In this document: piece after piece, positions 17,092 to 25,643 of the stretch
Position numbering within the stretch: position 1 is the stretch's first letter
How the letters are laid out: each line of letters opens with the position of its first letter
Assembly (NCBI GenBank): GCA_023460795.1
Contig: JAEWPC010000063.1
Coordinates: 1-64,000 of the forward strand
Source: Bacillota bacterium
GTDB lineage: Bacteria; Bacillota; Bacilli; Paenibacillales; Paenibacillaceae
Direction of reading: 5' to 3'
DNA length: 64,000 bases
The notes under the pieces: model-generated
Told to the model about the DNA's origin: nothing
Seen by the model: only the letters and a program-made list of their open reading frames with translations
Database searches by the model: none
Translations under genes and position numbers: made by a program

Positions 17092-18021
17092 CTACCATAG
17101 GCTGACTTCGGAGTTTCGTTTGGCGATTCGGTTCGTCATCCAGAGCAGAACGAAGTTGATGGCTGCGCTGAACAACCCGACCGCGGCGGAGTAACTCAAG
17201 CTCGCTTCCCTTAAACCTCTGCGATAGACGTAAGAAGCAATGACGTCTGCCGTCTCGTAAGTCAACGGATTATACAGCAATATGATTTTCTCCCAGCTGG
17301 ATGCCATCAGCCCGCCTACCGCGAAGATAAACAAAATGATGATGACCGGGCTGATCTGCGGCAGCGTAATGTGCCACATCTTCTGAATTCTTCCGATGCC
17401 GTCCATCTCCGCCGCTTCGTAAAGCGACGAATCGATCGCGCTCATCGCGGCGAGATAGATAATGCATTCCCAGCCGATATTCTGCCAAATGCCGGAGAAG
17501 GTGTAGATCGGCCTGAAAAAGTCGGAATATCCGAGCAGGGAGGTATATTCTTTGCCGGTTATAAATTGCAGGATTTGCGTAATCACGCCTTCGTCCGCCG
17601 TAAAAATATGAATCATGCCGCATACGACGACGAGCGAAATAAAGTGAGGCATATAGGTAATCGTTTGTACCGTTTTCTTGAACTTGCCGTCTCTAACTTC
17701 GTTGAGCAACAACGCCAACAGAATAGGCGCGGTAAATCCGAATACGATGCCCCAACCATTAAGGAGAAGCGTGTTCTTCACCGTTCTCCAGAAATAAGGA
17801 CCCTCGAAGAAATCGACGAAATGCTTAAAGCCCACCCAATCGCTATCGGAGAATCCCAACAACGGCTTGTAGTCTTTGAAGGCAATCATGACGCCCCACA
17901 TCGGCCCGTAACAGAAGATGACGAACCATGCGAGGACCGGAATCACCATCATGTAGGCGACCCAATGCTTCTTGAAGTCTTTCTTGATGACGGATGTTGT
18001 TGCAGATCGCGCATTCTCCAT
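17092..18021 (-). CDS. Carbohydrate ABC transporter permease (LplB-like)
   Basis: This 309-residue membrane permease opens with a basic cytoplasmic segment and then about six helices. The family motif FCYGPMWGVMIAFKDY after the first helix and the EAA loop YEAAEMDGIGRIQKMWHITL identify the LplB subgroup. It forms the heterodimer with the next permease. The ATG follows GAGAGG. A strong intercistronic hairpin separates it from the binding-protein gene, probably lowering permease expression relative to the binding protein. Confidence 0.9.
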   Translation of the reverse strand: MENARSATTSVIKKDFKKHWVAYMMVIPVLAWFVIFCYGPMWGVMIAFKDYKPLLGFSDSDWVGFKHFVDFFEGPYFWRTVKNTLLLNGWGIVFGFTAPILLALLLNEVRDGKFKKTVQTITYMPHFISLVVVCGMIHIFTADEGVITQILQFITGKEYTSLLGYSDFFRPIYTFSGIWQNIGWECIIYLAAMSAIDSSLYEAAEMDGIGRIQKMWHITLPQISPVIIILFIFAVGGLMASSWEKIILLYNPLTYETADVIASYVYRRGLREASLSYSAAVGLFSAAINFVLLWMTNRIAKRNSEVSLW

Positions 18022-18055
18022 GCGCCAGCCACCTCTCTATCGAACATGGAACTTA

Positions 18056-18089
18056 CGGGCATGAGCTATTCGCGATAGCTTCATGCCCG
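18056..18089 (-). promoter_or_regulatory. Intercistronic stem-loop between binding protein and permease
   Basis: Arms CGGGCATGA(A)GCTAT pair across a short loop, but no T-run follows on the minus strand. It is therefore more likely an mRNA-stabilising or partially terminating hairpin than a full terminator. The maltodextrin operon has an analogous hairpin at the same gene junction. Confidence 0.65.
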
Positions 18090-18119
18090 CCCATCCATGC
18101 GAGGATCGTTCGACGAACC

Positions 18120-19862
18120 TTAGCGTTGGTTATAACGATCCAATGCGGCCTGCCAGATGCCGAGGAACTCATCCAGGCCCATCTTCTTCGCCTCCGCCAA
18201 GAATTTGTCGTAAGCGTCTACCGGCATTTGTCCCATAACAATCTTCGCGAAGTACTCTCCGCGGAGCGTCGAGAGCTGGTTGCCCAGCGCCGCTTCACGC
18301 GACGCTTCGTCTTTCGTGAAGGTAACGGGAGGCATTGCCGCACTCGTGTCCATGTTGTCTGTCCATAATGCGCGAATGTCGCCGGAATAGCTGCCTTCGG
18401 CCACGATATTCGGGTTGGAGTTATGTTCGTCGCGGATATCCGGCCAGCTGTGCAAGCGATATTTGTCGAGCGTCGTTGCAACCGGTTGGCCTTCCGGGTC
18501 CTTGTAGATATGGCTGTCCGCGTGGAAGTACGGCTTGCCGTTCTCGTCGATCAGGTGCATCTTGCCGTATTCGCCGTAGTTCATGACTTCCCAGCCTTTT
18601 TTCGTATAGGCAAAGTCCAGCCATGCCATTGCTGCTTCTACGTCGTCGGCTTGGGTAGTGATAGCCGCCTCGCGTCCCGTACGATAGAAGTTCTTGTACG
18701 TAGTCGCGGCTTTATCCCCGGCGTTCAGGATCGGGTTCAAGGCGCCTACGAAATCGATGTTGTTCTGTTGCTTCCAGTAGCTCCACATCGTGTCCGGCGA
18801 ATCCATCATAACGGCGGTTCTATCGGATACGGCAGCCGCCATTCTTTGGTTGAAGTCTGCCGTAGCCCAGTCTTTGTTCAGCAATCCTTCTTTGTTCCAC
18901 TGCGCCATCGTAGCCAGATATTCCTTGGCTTTCGGCTGTGCCGGACCCCATTGCGCTTTGCCGTCCCCGTCCACGAACGTCCAGTCCCACACCCCGTATG
19001 CGCCGTTAATGATGCCGGTGAAAATTTGTCCGTAAGTCGATCCGTAGTTCAGCGGTTCGCTGTATCCGACTTCCTTCGCTTTCAGCAGGAAGTTATGCCA
19101 TTCTTCGATCGTATTCGGAACCGGTAGTCCCGTCTTATCCAGCGCCTCCTGCTTGATCAGCATCCCGAACCACATCCATTCCGGATAAGGCGCGATGCCG
19201 TAGAAACCGAGAAGCTTGCCGCTGTCCGTGATCGTCGTCTTTCTTCTCGTCTCGTCGGAATTCCGCCAAGCGGAATAGTTCGGGGCATTCTTCTCCATCA
19301 GGTCGGTCAAATCCACGTAGGCTCCGTCGTTCACGCCTGCTTCGAAACCTCCCGGATATCTTCCCGGTTCAATGATAATGTCGGGAAGCTTGCCGGAAGA
19401 GATCATCAAGGTAAACGCATCCGCTTCCTGTCCGATCGGCGGCGAGATGAAATTCACGTCGATACCGGTTAACTTCTCCATCTGGATGACGGAAGGATGT
19501 TTGTTCCAATCCGGAACGTTCTGGTTGGCCGGAATCCAAATGTCCAGCGTGGTCTTCTTCTTGTATGGATAAGCGGAGTAGTTGTTCGGAATCGTTGTCT
19601 CGAACAAGTCGCCTAAGTAGGTATCGTTCAAAGAGTTGTTTACTTGATCGATTTGTTCTTGCGACGGCGCCGGGTTTCCGCGGATGCTTCCGCTGATATC
19701 CATTGCCGGCGCAGCGCTGCTCTCGGTTGCGGGCGCGGCGCTCGATTCGGCCGGGGAGCTCTTGGGATCGTTATTATTCGAATTACTGCATGCCGTTACG
19801 AGTGACGTTACCAACAAAGACGCCGTTAACAGGCTTAAGAAGCGTTTATTCATTTGGCCCAT
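18120..19862 (-). CDS. Carbohydrate ABC transporter substrate-binding lipoprotein (LplA-like)
   Basis: The start is ATG 19862, seven bases after AGGAGG, giving 580 residues; the longer reading adds an unlikely N-terminus. A signal peptide ends in the lipobox VTAC, followed by a low-complexity Ser/Asn/Ala linker and a large two-lobed binding domain. Trp and Tyr residues suited to sugar stacking are frequent. It is the first gene of the operon behind a near-consensus promoter overlapped by a cre box. The ligand is inferred to be a hemicellulose or pectin side-chain oligosaccharide from the GH2 and GH43 neighbours. Confidence 0.9.
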   Translation of the reverse strand: MGQMNKRFLSLLTASLLVTSLVTACSNSNNNDPKSSPAESSAAPATESSAAPAMDISGSIRGNPAPSQEQIDQVNNSLNDTYLGDLFETTIPNNYSAYPYKKKTTLDIWIPANQNVPDWNKHPSVIQMEKLTGIDVNFISPPIGQEADAFTLMISSGKLPDIIIEPGRYPGGFEAGVNDGAYVDLTDLMEKNAPNYSAWRNSDETRRKTTITDSGKLLGFYGIAPYPEWMWFGMLIKQEALDKTGLPVPNTIEEWHNFLLKAKEVGYSEPLNYGSTYGQIFTGIINGAYGVWDWTFVDGDGKAQWGPAQPKAKEYLATMAQWNKEGLLNKDWATADFNQRMAAAVSDRTAVMMDSPDTMWSYWKQQNNIDFVGALNPILNAGDKAATTYKNFYRTGREAAITTQADDVEAAMAWLDFAYTKKGWEVMNYGEYGKMHLIDENGKPYFHADSHIYKDPEGQPVATTLDKYRLHSWPDIRDEHNSNPNIVAEGSYSGDIRALWTDNMDTSAAMPPVTFTKDEASREAALGNQLSTLRGEYFAKIVMGQMPVDAYDKFLAEAKKMGLDEFLGIWQAALDRYNQR

Positions 19863-19940
19863 GTTCATCCTCCTATAATTTAACGTTGCATGACTTACCC
19901 CCTGTATTCCCCGTACCCCCTTATCCCTATTTAAAACCAA

Positions 19941-20131
19941 TTAATTGTAACTAATCAAAGTATAAGAAATAAAATAATTGGTGTCAACGCTTTCATTTAA
20001 TTTTTTTGTAATTAATGAAAGGAGGTTTTAACATTAATTCGCACAATTAGCCCGAAACACCCATAAAAATCGACATGTATTCACTTATCAGTTCAATGAA
20101 TGAAATTAATTTCGGTTTTTTTGTAACAAAT
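19941..20131. promoter_or_regulatory. Repeated TTGTAAYNAAT motif upstream of the lplA-like gene
   Basis: Three copies lie in one orientation: TTGTAACTAAT at 19945-19955, TTGTAATTAAT at 20006-20016 and TTGTAACAAAT at 20121-20131. A fourth, TTGTAATGATT (22662-22672), lies at the GH43 promoter. Copies flank the sigma-A promoter and cre box. They are candidate operators for the ArsR-type regulator encoded nearby (inference). The rest of this roughly 300-bp gap is AT-rich and holds no gene. Confidence 0.45.
19959..19996 (-). promoter_or_regulatory. Sigma-A promoter with cre box for the lpl-like operon
   Basis: On the minus strand, -35 TTGACA (19982-19987) and -10 TATACT (19959-19964) have a 17-bp spacer. 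The 15-mer ATGAAAGCGTTGACA (19982-19996) fits the cre consensus WTGNAANCGNWNNCW at every fixed position and overlaps the -35, which predicts CcpA repression on preferred sugars. Confidence 0.85.
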
Positions 20132-20160
20132 GAGCGAAATCTTCTGCGTTCATGCGTTCG

Positions 20161-21114
20161 TTACTCGCCCGAAGGGACTGGCATGTCGTGAGAGTCCCCC
20201 AACGGAACGCCGAAGTCCGGAGTCCCGTCCGGATGCCAGCCGAATCTCTGAATGCGCGTCGAGCGCAAGCTCCAATCCGCCCCGGGAGAAGGCAGCGCAT
20301 GGAATACGATCCAATCCTCTTGGCCGTCTGGAGAGACAGTAAAGCTGTTATGCCCCGGTGCATACACTTCGTTCTCCACGCTTTTGCGAAATACGGGCTT
20401 CGTCGATTTCCGCCAGCGATCCGCTATCATTGGATCGTCGCGATCATCCAACGTAAGCATGCCGAGCGCATAATCCTCCGACCACGCCGCGCTGGCTGAA
20501 TAGACCAGGAACGTGCGCCCGTTCCGCCGTAAGATGACCGGTCCCTCATTAATGGCCATGCCCCCCTGCTTCTCCCATTCGAACATCGGAGCCGTAAGCA
20601 AGACTTGCTCCCCCATCAGCGTCCAGGGATTGGCCATTCGAATGATATAGATCGCCGATCCGTAATCCGGATAACGACCGTATCCGGCGTACAGGAAGTA
20701 GGTTTCTTCCCGGAGTCTCATCACCGTACCGTCCAGTCCCGGAAGCGGCGTCCGCAACGCGCCTTTCCAAGCCCATTCCCCTTCCATCGGATCCTCTTCC
20801 GCGTTCTCCAATACGCAAATTCGCCGGGACTCGTCTCCTCCGCCGTCGTTGGCCGTGAAGTAGACGTACCAACGGTCGTCCAAGCGATGAATTTCCGGCG
20901 CCCACAGGTTATTACTGTAAGAGCCGCCGGCCTCAGGCGTCCAGATGGTGCGGGTACGCCCTTCGGCGATCCCGGTCAATTTATAGGAACGCGTTAGCTC
21001 CAGACGTCCCGCGCGGGTGGCCATAAAATAATAAAAGCCATCGGTATGCTTCAATACCCAGGGATCCGCAGCCCGGGATACGATCGGATTCCGGAATGTC
21101 GCGCTGCTATTCAT
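20161..21114 (-). CDS. Glycoside hydrolase family 43 enzyme
   Basis: This 317-residue five-bladed beta-propeller glycosidase has no signal peptide, so it is probably intracellular. GH43 catalytic positions are visible: base Asp17 in RAADPWVL, the pKa-modulating Asp in LDGTVMRL and the acid Glu in INEGPVIL. Members act as alpha-L-arabinofuranosidases, beta-xylosidases or arabinanases. It starts 16 bp after the secreted GH43 gene, forming a two-gene operon. The pair suggests that an extracellular GH43 releases oligosaccharides which this enzyme finishes inside. Confidence 0.9.
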   Translation of the reverse strand: MNSSATFRNPIVSRAADPWVLKHTDGFYYFMATRAGRLELTRSYKLTGIAEGRTRTIWTPEAGGSYSNNLWAPEIHRLDDRWYVYFTANDGGGDESRRICVLENAEEDPMEGEWAWKGALRTPLPGLDGTVMRLREETYFLYAGYGRYPDYGSAIYIIRMANPWTLMGEQVLLTAPMFEWEKQGGMAINEGPVILRRNGRTFLVYSASAAWSEDYALGMLTLDDRDDPMIADRWRKSTKPVFRKSVENEVYAPGHNSFTVSPDGQEDWIVFHALPSPGADWSLRSTRIQRFGWHPDGTPDFGVPLGDSHDMPVPSGE

Positions 21115-21130
21115 TTACGCTTTCGCCCCC

Positions 21131-22567
21131 TTACTTATCTTCCGACGAACCGTCTTCCGGGCCGATCACATCGATCGAATCGATCGACAGCCGGTCGTCG
21201 CCTCCGCTCAGCTTGATCTTATTGCCGCCTTGCTTCAAGCCGACCGGAATGAAAGCGTTCGACCATTCTCCGTTCAAGCCGGCATCAAGCATAACCGGAA
21301 CGCGCAACCCGCCGCCGATCGTCATCGTCAGCCGCTGCGGGACGGACGACTCATTGAGATAGCGCAGCGCCAAGCGATACAGTCCATCCTTCTCGACCTT
21401 AATATCCCATTCGGCGCCGGTCTCGTCCCCTTGCCATCCGCGAACGATTTTGCCGCCCGAAGCTTCTTCGTGCTCCTCGACTTGAACGCCATCCAGATTC
21501 GCATCCTCGGCTTCCAGCCGGATTCGCTTCGGCTCTCCGGACGGACGGCTCAGGAACTCCCCCGGTGAGACGGGCTCTCCGAAATCCGGCGTACCGTCGT
21601 CATTCCATCGGAACGGCTGCATTCGAACGTTGCGATTCCAGCCCGCGCCAGAATGGACGGCTGCGTGGTAGACGATCCAATCCTCTTGGCCGTCCGGAGA
21701 CTTCACGAACGAGTTGTGCCCAGGACCGAACACCCGATCCGTCTTCGCGAAGACGGGCTCTTGCTTCTTCTTCCACGAGGCCGGGTCGAGCAGGTCGCTA
21801 TCCGGAGCGGCCGACAACAGACCGAGCGTATAATCGTCCGTCCAGCTCCCGCTGGCCGAGTAGATCAAGTTGATCTTCTTGTCGGAGACGAGAATCGCCG
21901 GACCTTCGTTGACAGCCGGCACCCCGACCGTCTCCCATGGCAGCTCCGGTTTGGAAATTTCGACTCTTGGCCCGGAGATCGTCAGCGGATCGCTCATCGG
22001 CGCGATATAGAGCCGCTGGCTTACGTTCACGTCGCCTTCCCAGCCTGACCAGACGAAGTACAGCGAGCCATCAGGCTTTCGAAGAACGGTACCGTCTATC
22101 GCCCACTTATCGGTTGAATCCGTGATCTGACCGCGGTCGACGTATTGGCCGAGCGCATCCTCCGTCTCCGACTCCAGCACGAACATGCGGTGATTGTCGT
22201 TATTCCCGTCGTCCGCCGCGTAATAGATATACCATTTGTCGCCGAGCCAATGCAGCTCCGGCGCCCAGATCTCGGCGGAATTCGGTCCCGAAGCCGGCGG
22301 CTGCCATACGACCGACGACACCGCTCCCGCCATGTCCGTCAACGAACGGGATTTCCACACGCGAATGGCGTTGCCGACCGTATGCGTGTAGTAATAATAA
22401 CCCTCGTGTTTGATCACCCACGGATCCGCTCCGCCGTTCATCATCGGGTTCGCGAAGGTCGCCGCCCCTCTTGTGCCGCCCCCTCCTCCGCCACCGATAT
22501 CACACCCCGACAGACAAAGCGCGGCCGCGATGCAGCAGCCCGTAGCGATGCGAGGCCATCCGTTCAT
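21131..22567 (-). CDS. GH43 lipoprotein with C-terminal CBM6-like domain
   Basis: This 478-residue surface lipoprotein has a signal peptide with lipobox LSGC (19-22) and a poly-Gly linker directly after the anchor Cys. The GH43 propeller (about 35-345) shows GGADPWVI, an IDGTVLRK aspartate and VNEGPAIL. Residues about 350-470 form a beta-sandwich that opens with RLEAEDANLDG and contains LALRYLN, matching CBM6-type modules. It should bind and debranch arabinoxylan or arabinan at the cell surface. It has its own promoter with a cre box and precedes the intracellular GH43. Confidence 0.9.
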   Translation of the reverse strand: MNGWPRIATGCCIAAALCLSGCDIGGGGGGGTRGAATFANPMMNGGADPWVIKHEGYYYYTHTVGNAIRVWKSRSLTDMAGAVSSVVWQPPASGPNSAEIWAPELHWLGDKWYIYYAADDGNNDNHRMFVLESETEDALGQYVDRGQITDSTDKWAIDGTVLRKPDGSLYFVWSGWEGDVNVSQRLYIAPMSDPLTISGPRVEISKPELPWETVGVPAVNEGPAILVSDKKINLIYSASGSWTDDYTLGLLSAAPDSDLLDPASWKKKQEPVFAKTDRVFGPGHNSFVKSPDGQEDWIVYHAAVHSGAGWNRNVRMQPFRWNDDGTPDFGEPVSPGEFLSRPSGEPKRIRLEAEDANLDGVQVEEHEEASGGKIVRGWQGDETGAEWDIKVEKDGLYRLALRYLNESSVPQRLTMTIGGGLRVPVMLDAGLNGEWSNAFIPVGLKQGGNKIKLSGGDDRLSIDSIDVIGPEDGSSEDK

Positions 22568-22614
22568 CGCTTACTCCCCCCATTTATTTCAAGATTATTG
22601 AATCTAATTTCCTT

Positions 22615-22652
22615 ATTTTAGGGTCATATCTGAGCCATGTCAACGTTTTCAT
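22615..22652 (-). promoter_or_regulatory. Sigma-A promoter with cre box for the GH43 operon
   Basis: On the minus strand, -35 TTGACA (22638-22643) and -10 TAAAAT (22615-22620) have a 17-bp spacer. ATGAAAACGTTGACA (22638-22652) is a full cre match overlapping the -35, the same layout as the lpl-like promoter. TTGTAATGATT lies ten bases upstream at 22662-22672. Confidence 0.85.
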
Positions 22653-22672
22653 ACTAAATTATTGTAATGATT

Positions 22673-22717
22673 AAAAAAATATAACCCTTAGTTACAGATT
22701 AACTGTAATTAAGGGTT
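22673..22717 (-). terminator. Rho-independent terminator of the ArsR-type regulator gene
   Basis: The arms AACCCTTA.TTACAG and CTGTAA.TAAGGGTT (22683-22717) pair with a single mismatch around a five-base loop. On the minus strand they are followed by ATATTTTTTT. It sits seven bases past the regulator stop codon. Confidence 0.85.
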
Positions 22718-22723
22718 GTCTGA

Positions 22724-23659
22724 TTACGCTTCTTCGATCGAGTAGTGAACCTTCATCACGATTTCCTGCTCGAAGTCTCCGAATTGCCGTCCGAACAGAT
22801 TCACTCCGCCTTGATGAACCGCATCTTCTTTGACGCCGATTCGCAATCTTACGTTGGGGCGGTAAATGAGCTTCAAGTCCTGAATCTTCACTTCCGACGC
22901 CTTGTCCATGTCGAGTGTCGTTCTATCCCCGTCGACTCTCCAAGTCTTCAGCAGTCCGTATTGCGTCGTCCAATCCAACCACCACGAAGGATTCAGCTTT
23001 CCTCTCCTATCGCCGAAGTCTCCCGGGCTCGTCCATGTTCCGATCTCGACTCCGTTAATCCAGAACGTGATATCGGACGGCCAATTGTTATCGTAATTCG
23101 GCGCTTCGGAGCAAAGCTCGAGCGACAGCTCCAATGAATCGACGCGGGCTCGGGGCGGAAGCTCGAGCGGAATCAAGTATTCCACGTAACCTTTGCGGAA
23201 CCAGATGATCTGTGCGCCGACGTGCTTCGGATGATAGAAGCTGGCCGGCTCGTCTTCTCGAATGATCATGCCGTCCGAGTTCGCCATCCCGCAGGTCGGA
23301 TACACTTCGCAATCGCTGTAGGACCCGATCGGCATCTCCATTTCGTAGACGTTAAGCACTCCTCTAGGCAACGCCTTATCTTGATTGAATGCAATATGAA
23401 TGTCGTCGTAATTCCGGCTGCATACCTTCATCGCTCCGCGCGAGGCCGGCAGCAGCTCTGTGTTGATCAGCTTGGCCGCCTCCAACACTTTAATATTGTT
23501 GGCTACCGTCGATACTGGGAGCTTCAACGCTTCCGCGATCTCGATCACGTTCATTTTCCGTGTACGCAACAATTGGAGAATGTCGACGCGGGAGCGCGTC
23601 GATAAGGCATGCGTGACCACGACCAGCTTATCCGGATCATTAAAGCTTAACTCCAACAC
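22724..23659 (-). CDS. ArsR-family regulator with large C-terminal sensor-like domain
   Basis: This is a 311-residue one-component regulator. Residues about 10-95 form a winged helix (STRSRVDILQLL, EIAEALKLPVSTVANNIKVL). Residues about 110-311 are far longer than in metal-sensing ArsR proteins and look like a beta-sandwich rich in Trp and Tyr, with ITFWINGVEIGTWTSPGDFG and a CEVYPTCGMANSDGM block; no metal-binding CXC motif is present in the HTH. It starts at GTG after AAGGAG. Its position beside GH43, GH2 and lpl-like genes suggests it senses their sugar. The fold assignment is by eye. Confidence 0.8.
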   Translation of the reverse strand: MLELSFNDPDKLVVVTHALSTRSRVDILQLLRTRKMNVIEIAEALKLPVSTVANNIKVLEAAKLINTELLPASRGAMKVCSRNYDDIHIAFNQDKALPRGVLNVYEMEMPIGSYSDCEVYPTCGMANSDGMIIREDEPASFYHPKHVGAQIIWFRKGYVEYLIPLELPPRARVDSLELSLELCSEAPNYDNNWPSDITFWINGVEIGTWTSPGDFGDRRGKLNPSWWLDWTTQYGLLKTWRVDGDRTTLDMDKASEVKIQDLKLIYRPNVRLRIGVKEDAVHQGGVNLFGRQFGDFEQEIVMKVHYSIEEA

Positions 23660-23704
23660 GTTCCGCAGCTCCTTCGTCTAAGAATAAGCACATTTCCTCC
23701 ATAG

Positions 23705-23733
23705 ACTTTACACGTTTTCCCATTTAAGATCAA
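23705..23733 (-). promoter_or_regulatory. Candidate promoter of the ArsR-type regulator
   Basis: On the minus strand, -35 TTGATC (23728-23733) and -10 TAAAGT (23705-23710) are 17 bp apart, 45 bp upstream of the GTG start. The AT-rich segment further up, to 23790, holds no gene. Confidence 0.5.
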
Positions 23734-23791
23734 TACCTTTGTATTAAAACAAAAATTTTGTTTAGTAAATGTCCATTGAGATATCAAAGCT

Positions 23792-23836
23792 AAAAAACGA
23801 AGATGGAGCAAGTTTATGCTGCTCCATCCTCGTTTT
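23792..23836 (-). terminator. Rho-independent terminator of the maltodextrin operon
   Basis: A stem of AACGA.GATGGAGCA against TGCTCCATC.TCGTT (23797-23836) is followed by six T on the minus strand. It lies 42 bp past the last permease gene of the lacI-led operon. Confidence 0.88.
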
Positions 23837-23878
23837 ATTTGGTGTATCTTTTACGGTCGTGAAATTGCCTTTACGGAG

Positions 23879-24712
23879 TTACCCCTTTACGGCCCCGGCC
23901 GTCATTCCTCGAATCAAATAGCGTTGCAAGAATAGGAACAAGAAGAGAATCGGAAGAAGCGCGATCAGGGAGCCGGCGAATACGACGCCCCATTGCGTCG
24001 TATATTGACCTTGGAAATTAGCCAAAGCGACGGGAAGCGTTCGTTTGGCGGGATCGTTGATGATCGTCAATGCCCAGGGAAACTCCTCCCAAATATACAG
24101 CGCGTTAAAAATGATGGCCGGAACGAAAGCAGGCTTGGAAAGCGGCATAACGATACGAAGAAACAATAGTCGCGAACTGCCTCCATCCATGTACACGGAC
24201 TCGTCGATCTCCCTCGAGATCGAATCGAAGAAGCCTTTCAGCAAGAACGTCGTAAACGGAATCCCGCTTGCCGTGTAGACCAGAATCAGCGCCCAATACG
24301 AATCGTATAAACCCATATCCCGAGTCATAACGAACTGAGGAATGATGAGCGTCATGACCGGGATCGTCAGACAGGCCATCAATACGAGCCAACTGAGCCT
24401 CTTCCCGCGGAACTCGAATCGGGAGTAAGCGAATGCCAGCATGGACGATAGGGCGAATAGGGCGAAGAACGAAGCAACGGTTACGAATACGCTGTTGAGC
24501 AAGCTTTGTCCGAACTGTTGGCTGTTCCAGGCTTCCTTATAATGATCCCAAGTCGGCGCGGACGGCCATAGACGCGGCGGATACTCAAGAATGACCGCGC
24601 TAGGCTGAAGCGATGTCGACAGCATGAAGAACAAAGGATATAGCGATATCGCCGCGCCGATGAGTAGAGCGATTCCGATGCTTACGCGAGAAAGACGAGC
24701 GTTCATGATCAA
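23879..24712 (-). CDS. Sugar ABC transporter permease (MalG type)
   Basis: This 277-residue membrane permease has about six hydrophobic helices and an EAA loop (IDESVYMDGGSSRLLFLRIVMPL). It ends in RGMTAGAVKG, the conserved C-terminus of MalG-like subunits. Its ATG overlaps the stop of the MalF-like gene by four bases. It is the last gene of the maltodextrin operon, directly before the terminator. No ATPase gene follows, so a shared MsmX-like ATPase from elsewhere is inferred. Confidence 0.9.
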   Translation of the reverse strand: MIMNARLSRVSIGIALLIGAAISLYPLFFMLSTSLQPSAVILEYPPRLWPSAPTWDHYKEAWNSQQFGQSLLNSVFVTVASFFALFALSSMLAFAYSRFEFRGKRLSWLVLMACLTIPVMTLIIPQFVMTRDMGLYDSYWALILVYTASGIPFTTFLLKGFFDSISREIDESVYMDGGSSRLLFLRIVMPLSKPAFVPAIIFNALYIWEEFPWALTIINDPAKRTLPVALANFQGQYTTQWGVVFAGSLIALLPILFLFLFLQRYLIRGMTAGAVKG

Positions 24713-25584
24713 TCACTCTCCTTGTCTCTGCGCATTTGCAGCCAGTTCAATAGGGCGATCGGGAGCGCGAAGAGATAAGCCAGCGCCGCCGCATATCCTA
24801 AGTCGTAATGCTTGAAAGCTTTATTGTACATCCAGCTTAGCAGAACCTCCGTCTCATGGAGAGGTCCGCCCCCGGTCATCAGCATGACGGAAGTAAAGAC
24901 GTTGAACGAACCGATGATCAGCATCACTTGAATAAAGCTGGAGGTCTGTCGTACGGACGGAATCGTAATATGAACCAAACGCTGCCAAGCTCCCGCGCCA
25001 TCCACCTTAGCGGCGTCGTACAGCGATTGCGGCACGTTCTGGAGCGCGGCCAAATAGAGCACCATGACCCAGCCTATGCCCTTCCAGATGCCAAGCAAGG
25101 CAAGCACCGTCAGCGCTAGAAACGGCGTGCTCAACCAGGATACCGGAGCGGACGTCCAGTGGAGCTTGTCGGTAAGCAGGTAATTCAAAAACCCGCGATC
25201 CGTGAAAATAAACTTGAACACGAGCGAGGCGACGACCCAGGAAGTGATGACGGGTACGAAATAGACGGCTCTGAAAAACTTCACTCCCGGAAAGGAACGA
25301 TATAACGCGTACGCGGCCAAAAATCCTAAAACCATTTGTCCGGGAACCGTAAGCAGGCCGTAATATAGCATGTTGCGCAACGAAATCCATAACAGTTTTT
25401 CGTGGAAAATCGCATTATAGTTATCGAGCCCGATGAACGTTTTGTCGCTTAACTTGGTCAAGCGAAAATCGTAAAAGCTATAAAGAAAGTTTTGAACGAG
25501 CGGGTAAACGATAAACCAGCAGACGAACAAAAATCCCGGAAGGAAGAACAAGTAAGCGTCTCGCCGCAGTTTTTTCGCGTACAT
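24709..25584 (-). CDS. Sugar ABC transporter permease (MalF type)
   Basis: This 291-residue permease has a basic N-terminus (MYAKKLRRDAYLF), about six helices and an EAA loop (YDAAKVDGAGAWQRLVHITI). It pairs with the MalG-type subunit, whose start overlaps its stop. The ATG follows AAAGGAG. A hairpin in the spacer separates it from the binding-protein gene, a common way to make more binding protein than permease. Confidence 0.9.
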   Translation of the reverse strand: MYAKKLRRDAYLFFLPGFLFVCWFIVYPLVQNFLYSFYDFRLTKLSDKTFIGLDNYNAIFHEKLLWISLRNMLYYGLLTVPGQMVLGFLAAYALYRSFPGVKFFRAVYFVPVITSWVVASLVFKFIFTDRGFLNYLLTDKLHWTSAPVSWLSTPFLALTVLALLGIWKGIGWVMVLYLAALQNVPQSLYDAAKVDGAGAWQRLVHITIPSVRQTSSFIQVMLIIGSFNVFTSVMLMTGGGPLHETEVLLSWMYNKAFKHYDLGYAAALAYLFALPIALLNWLQMRRDKESD

Positions 25585-25603
25585 AAGGTAACTCCTTTAA
25601 AGA

Positions 25604-25632
25604 ACGAGGACACCAGGGGGTAGTGTCCTCGT
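25604..25632 (-). promoter_or_regulatory. Intercistronic stem-loop after the binding-protein gene
   Basis: A perfect 10-bp stem (ACGAGGACAC with GTGTCCTCGT) encloses a nine-base loop between the binding-protein stop and the permease start. Only a short T-rich stretch follows, so partial termination or mRNA protection is likelier than full termination. Confidence 0.65.
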
Positions 25633-25643
25633 CTTCTCATTCT

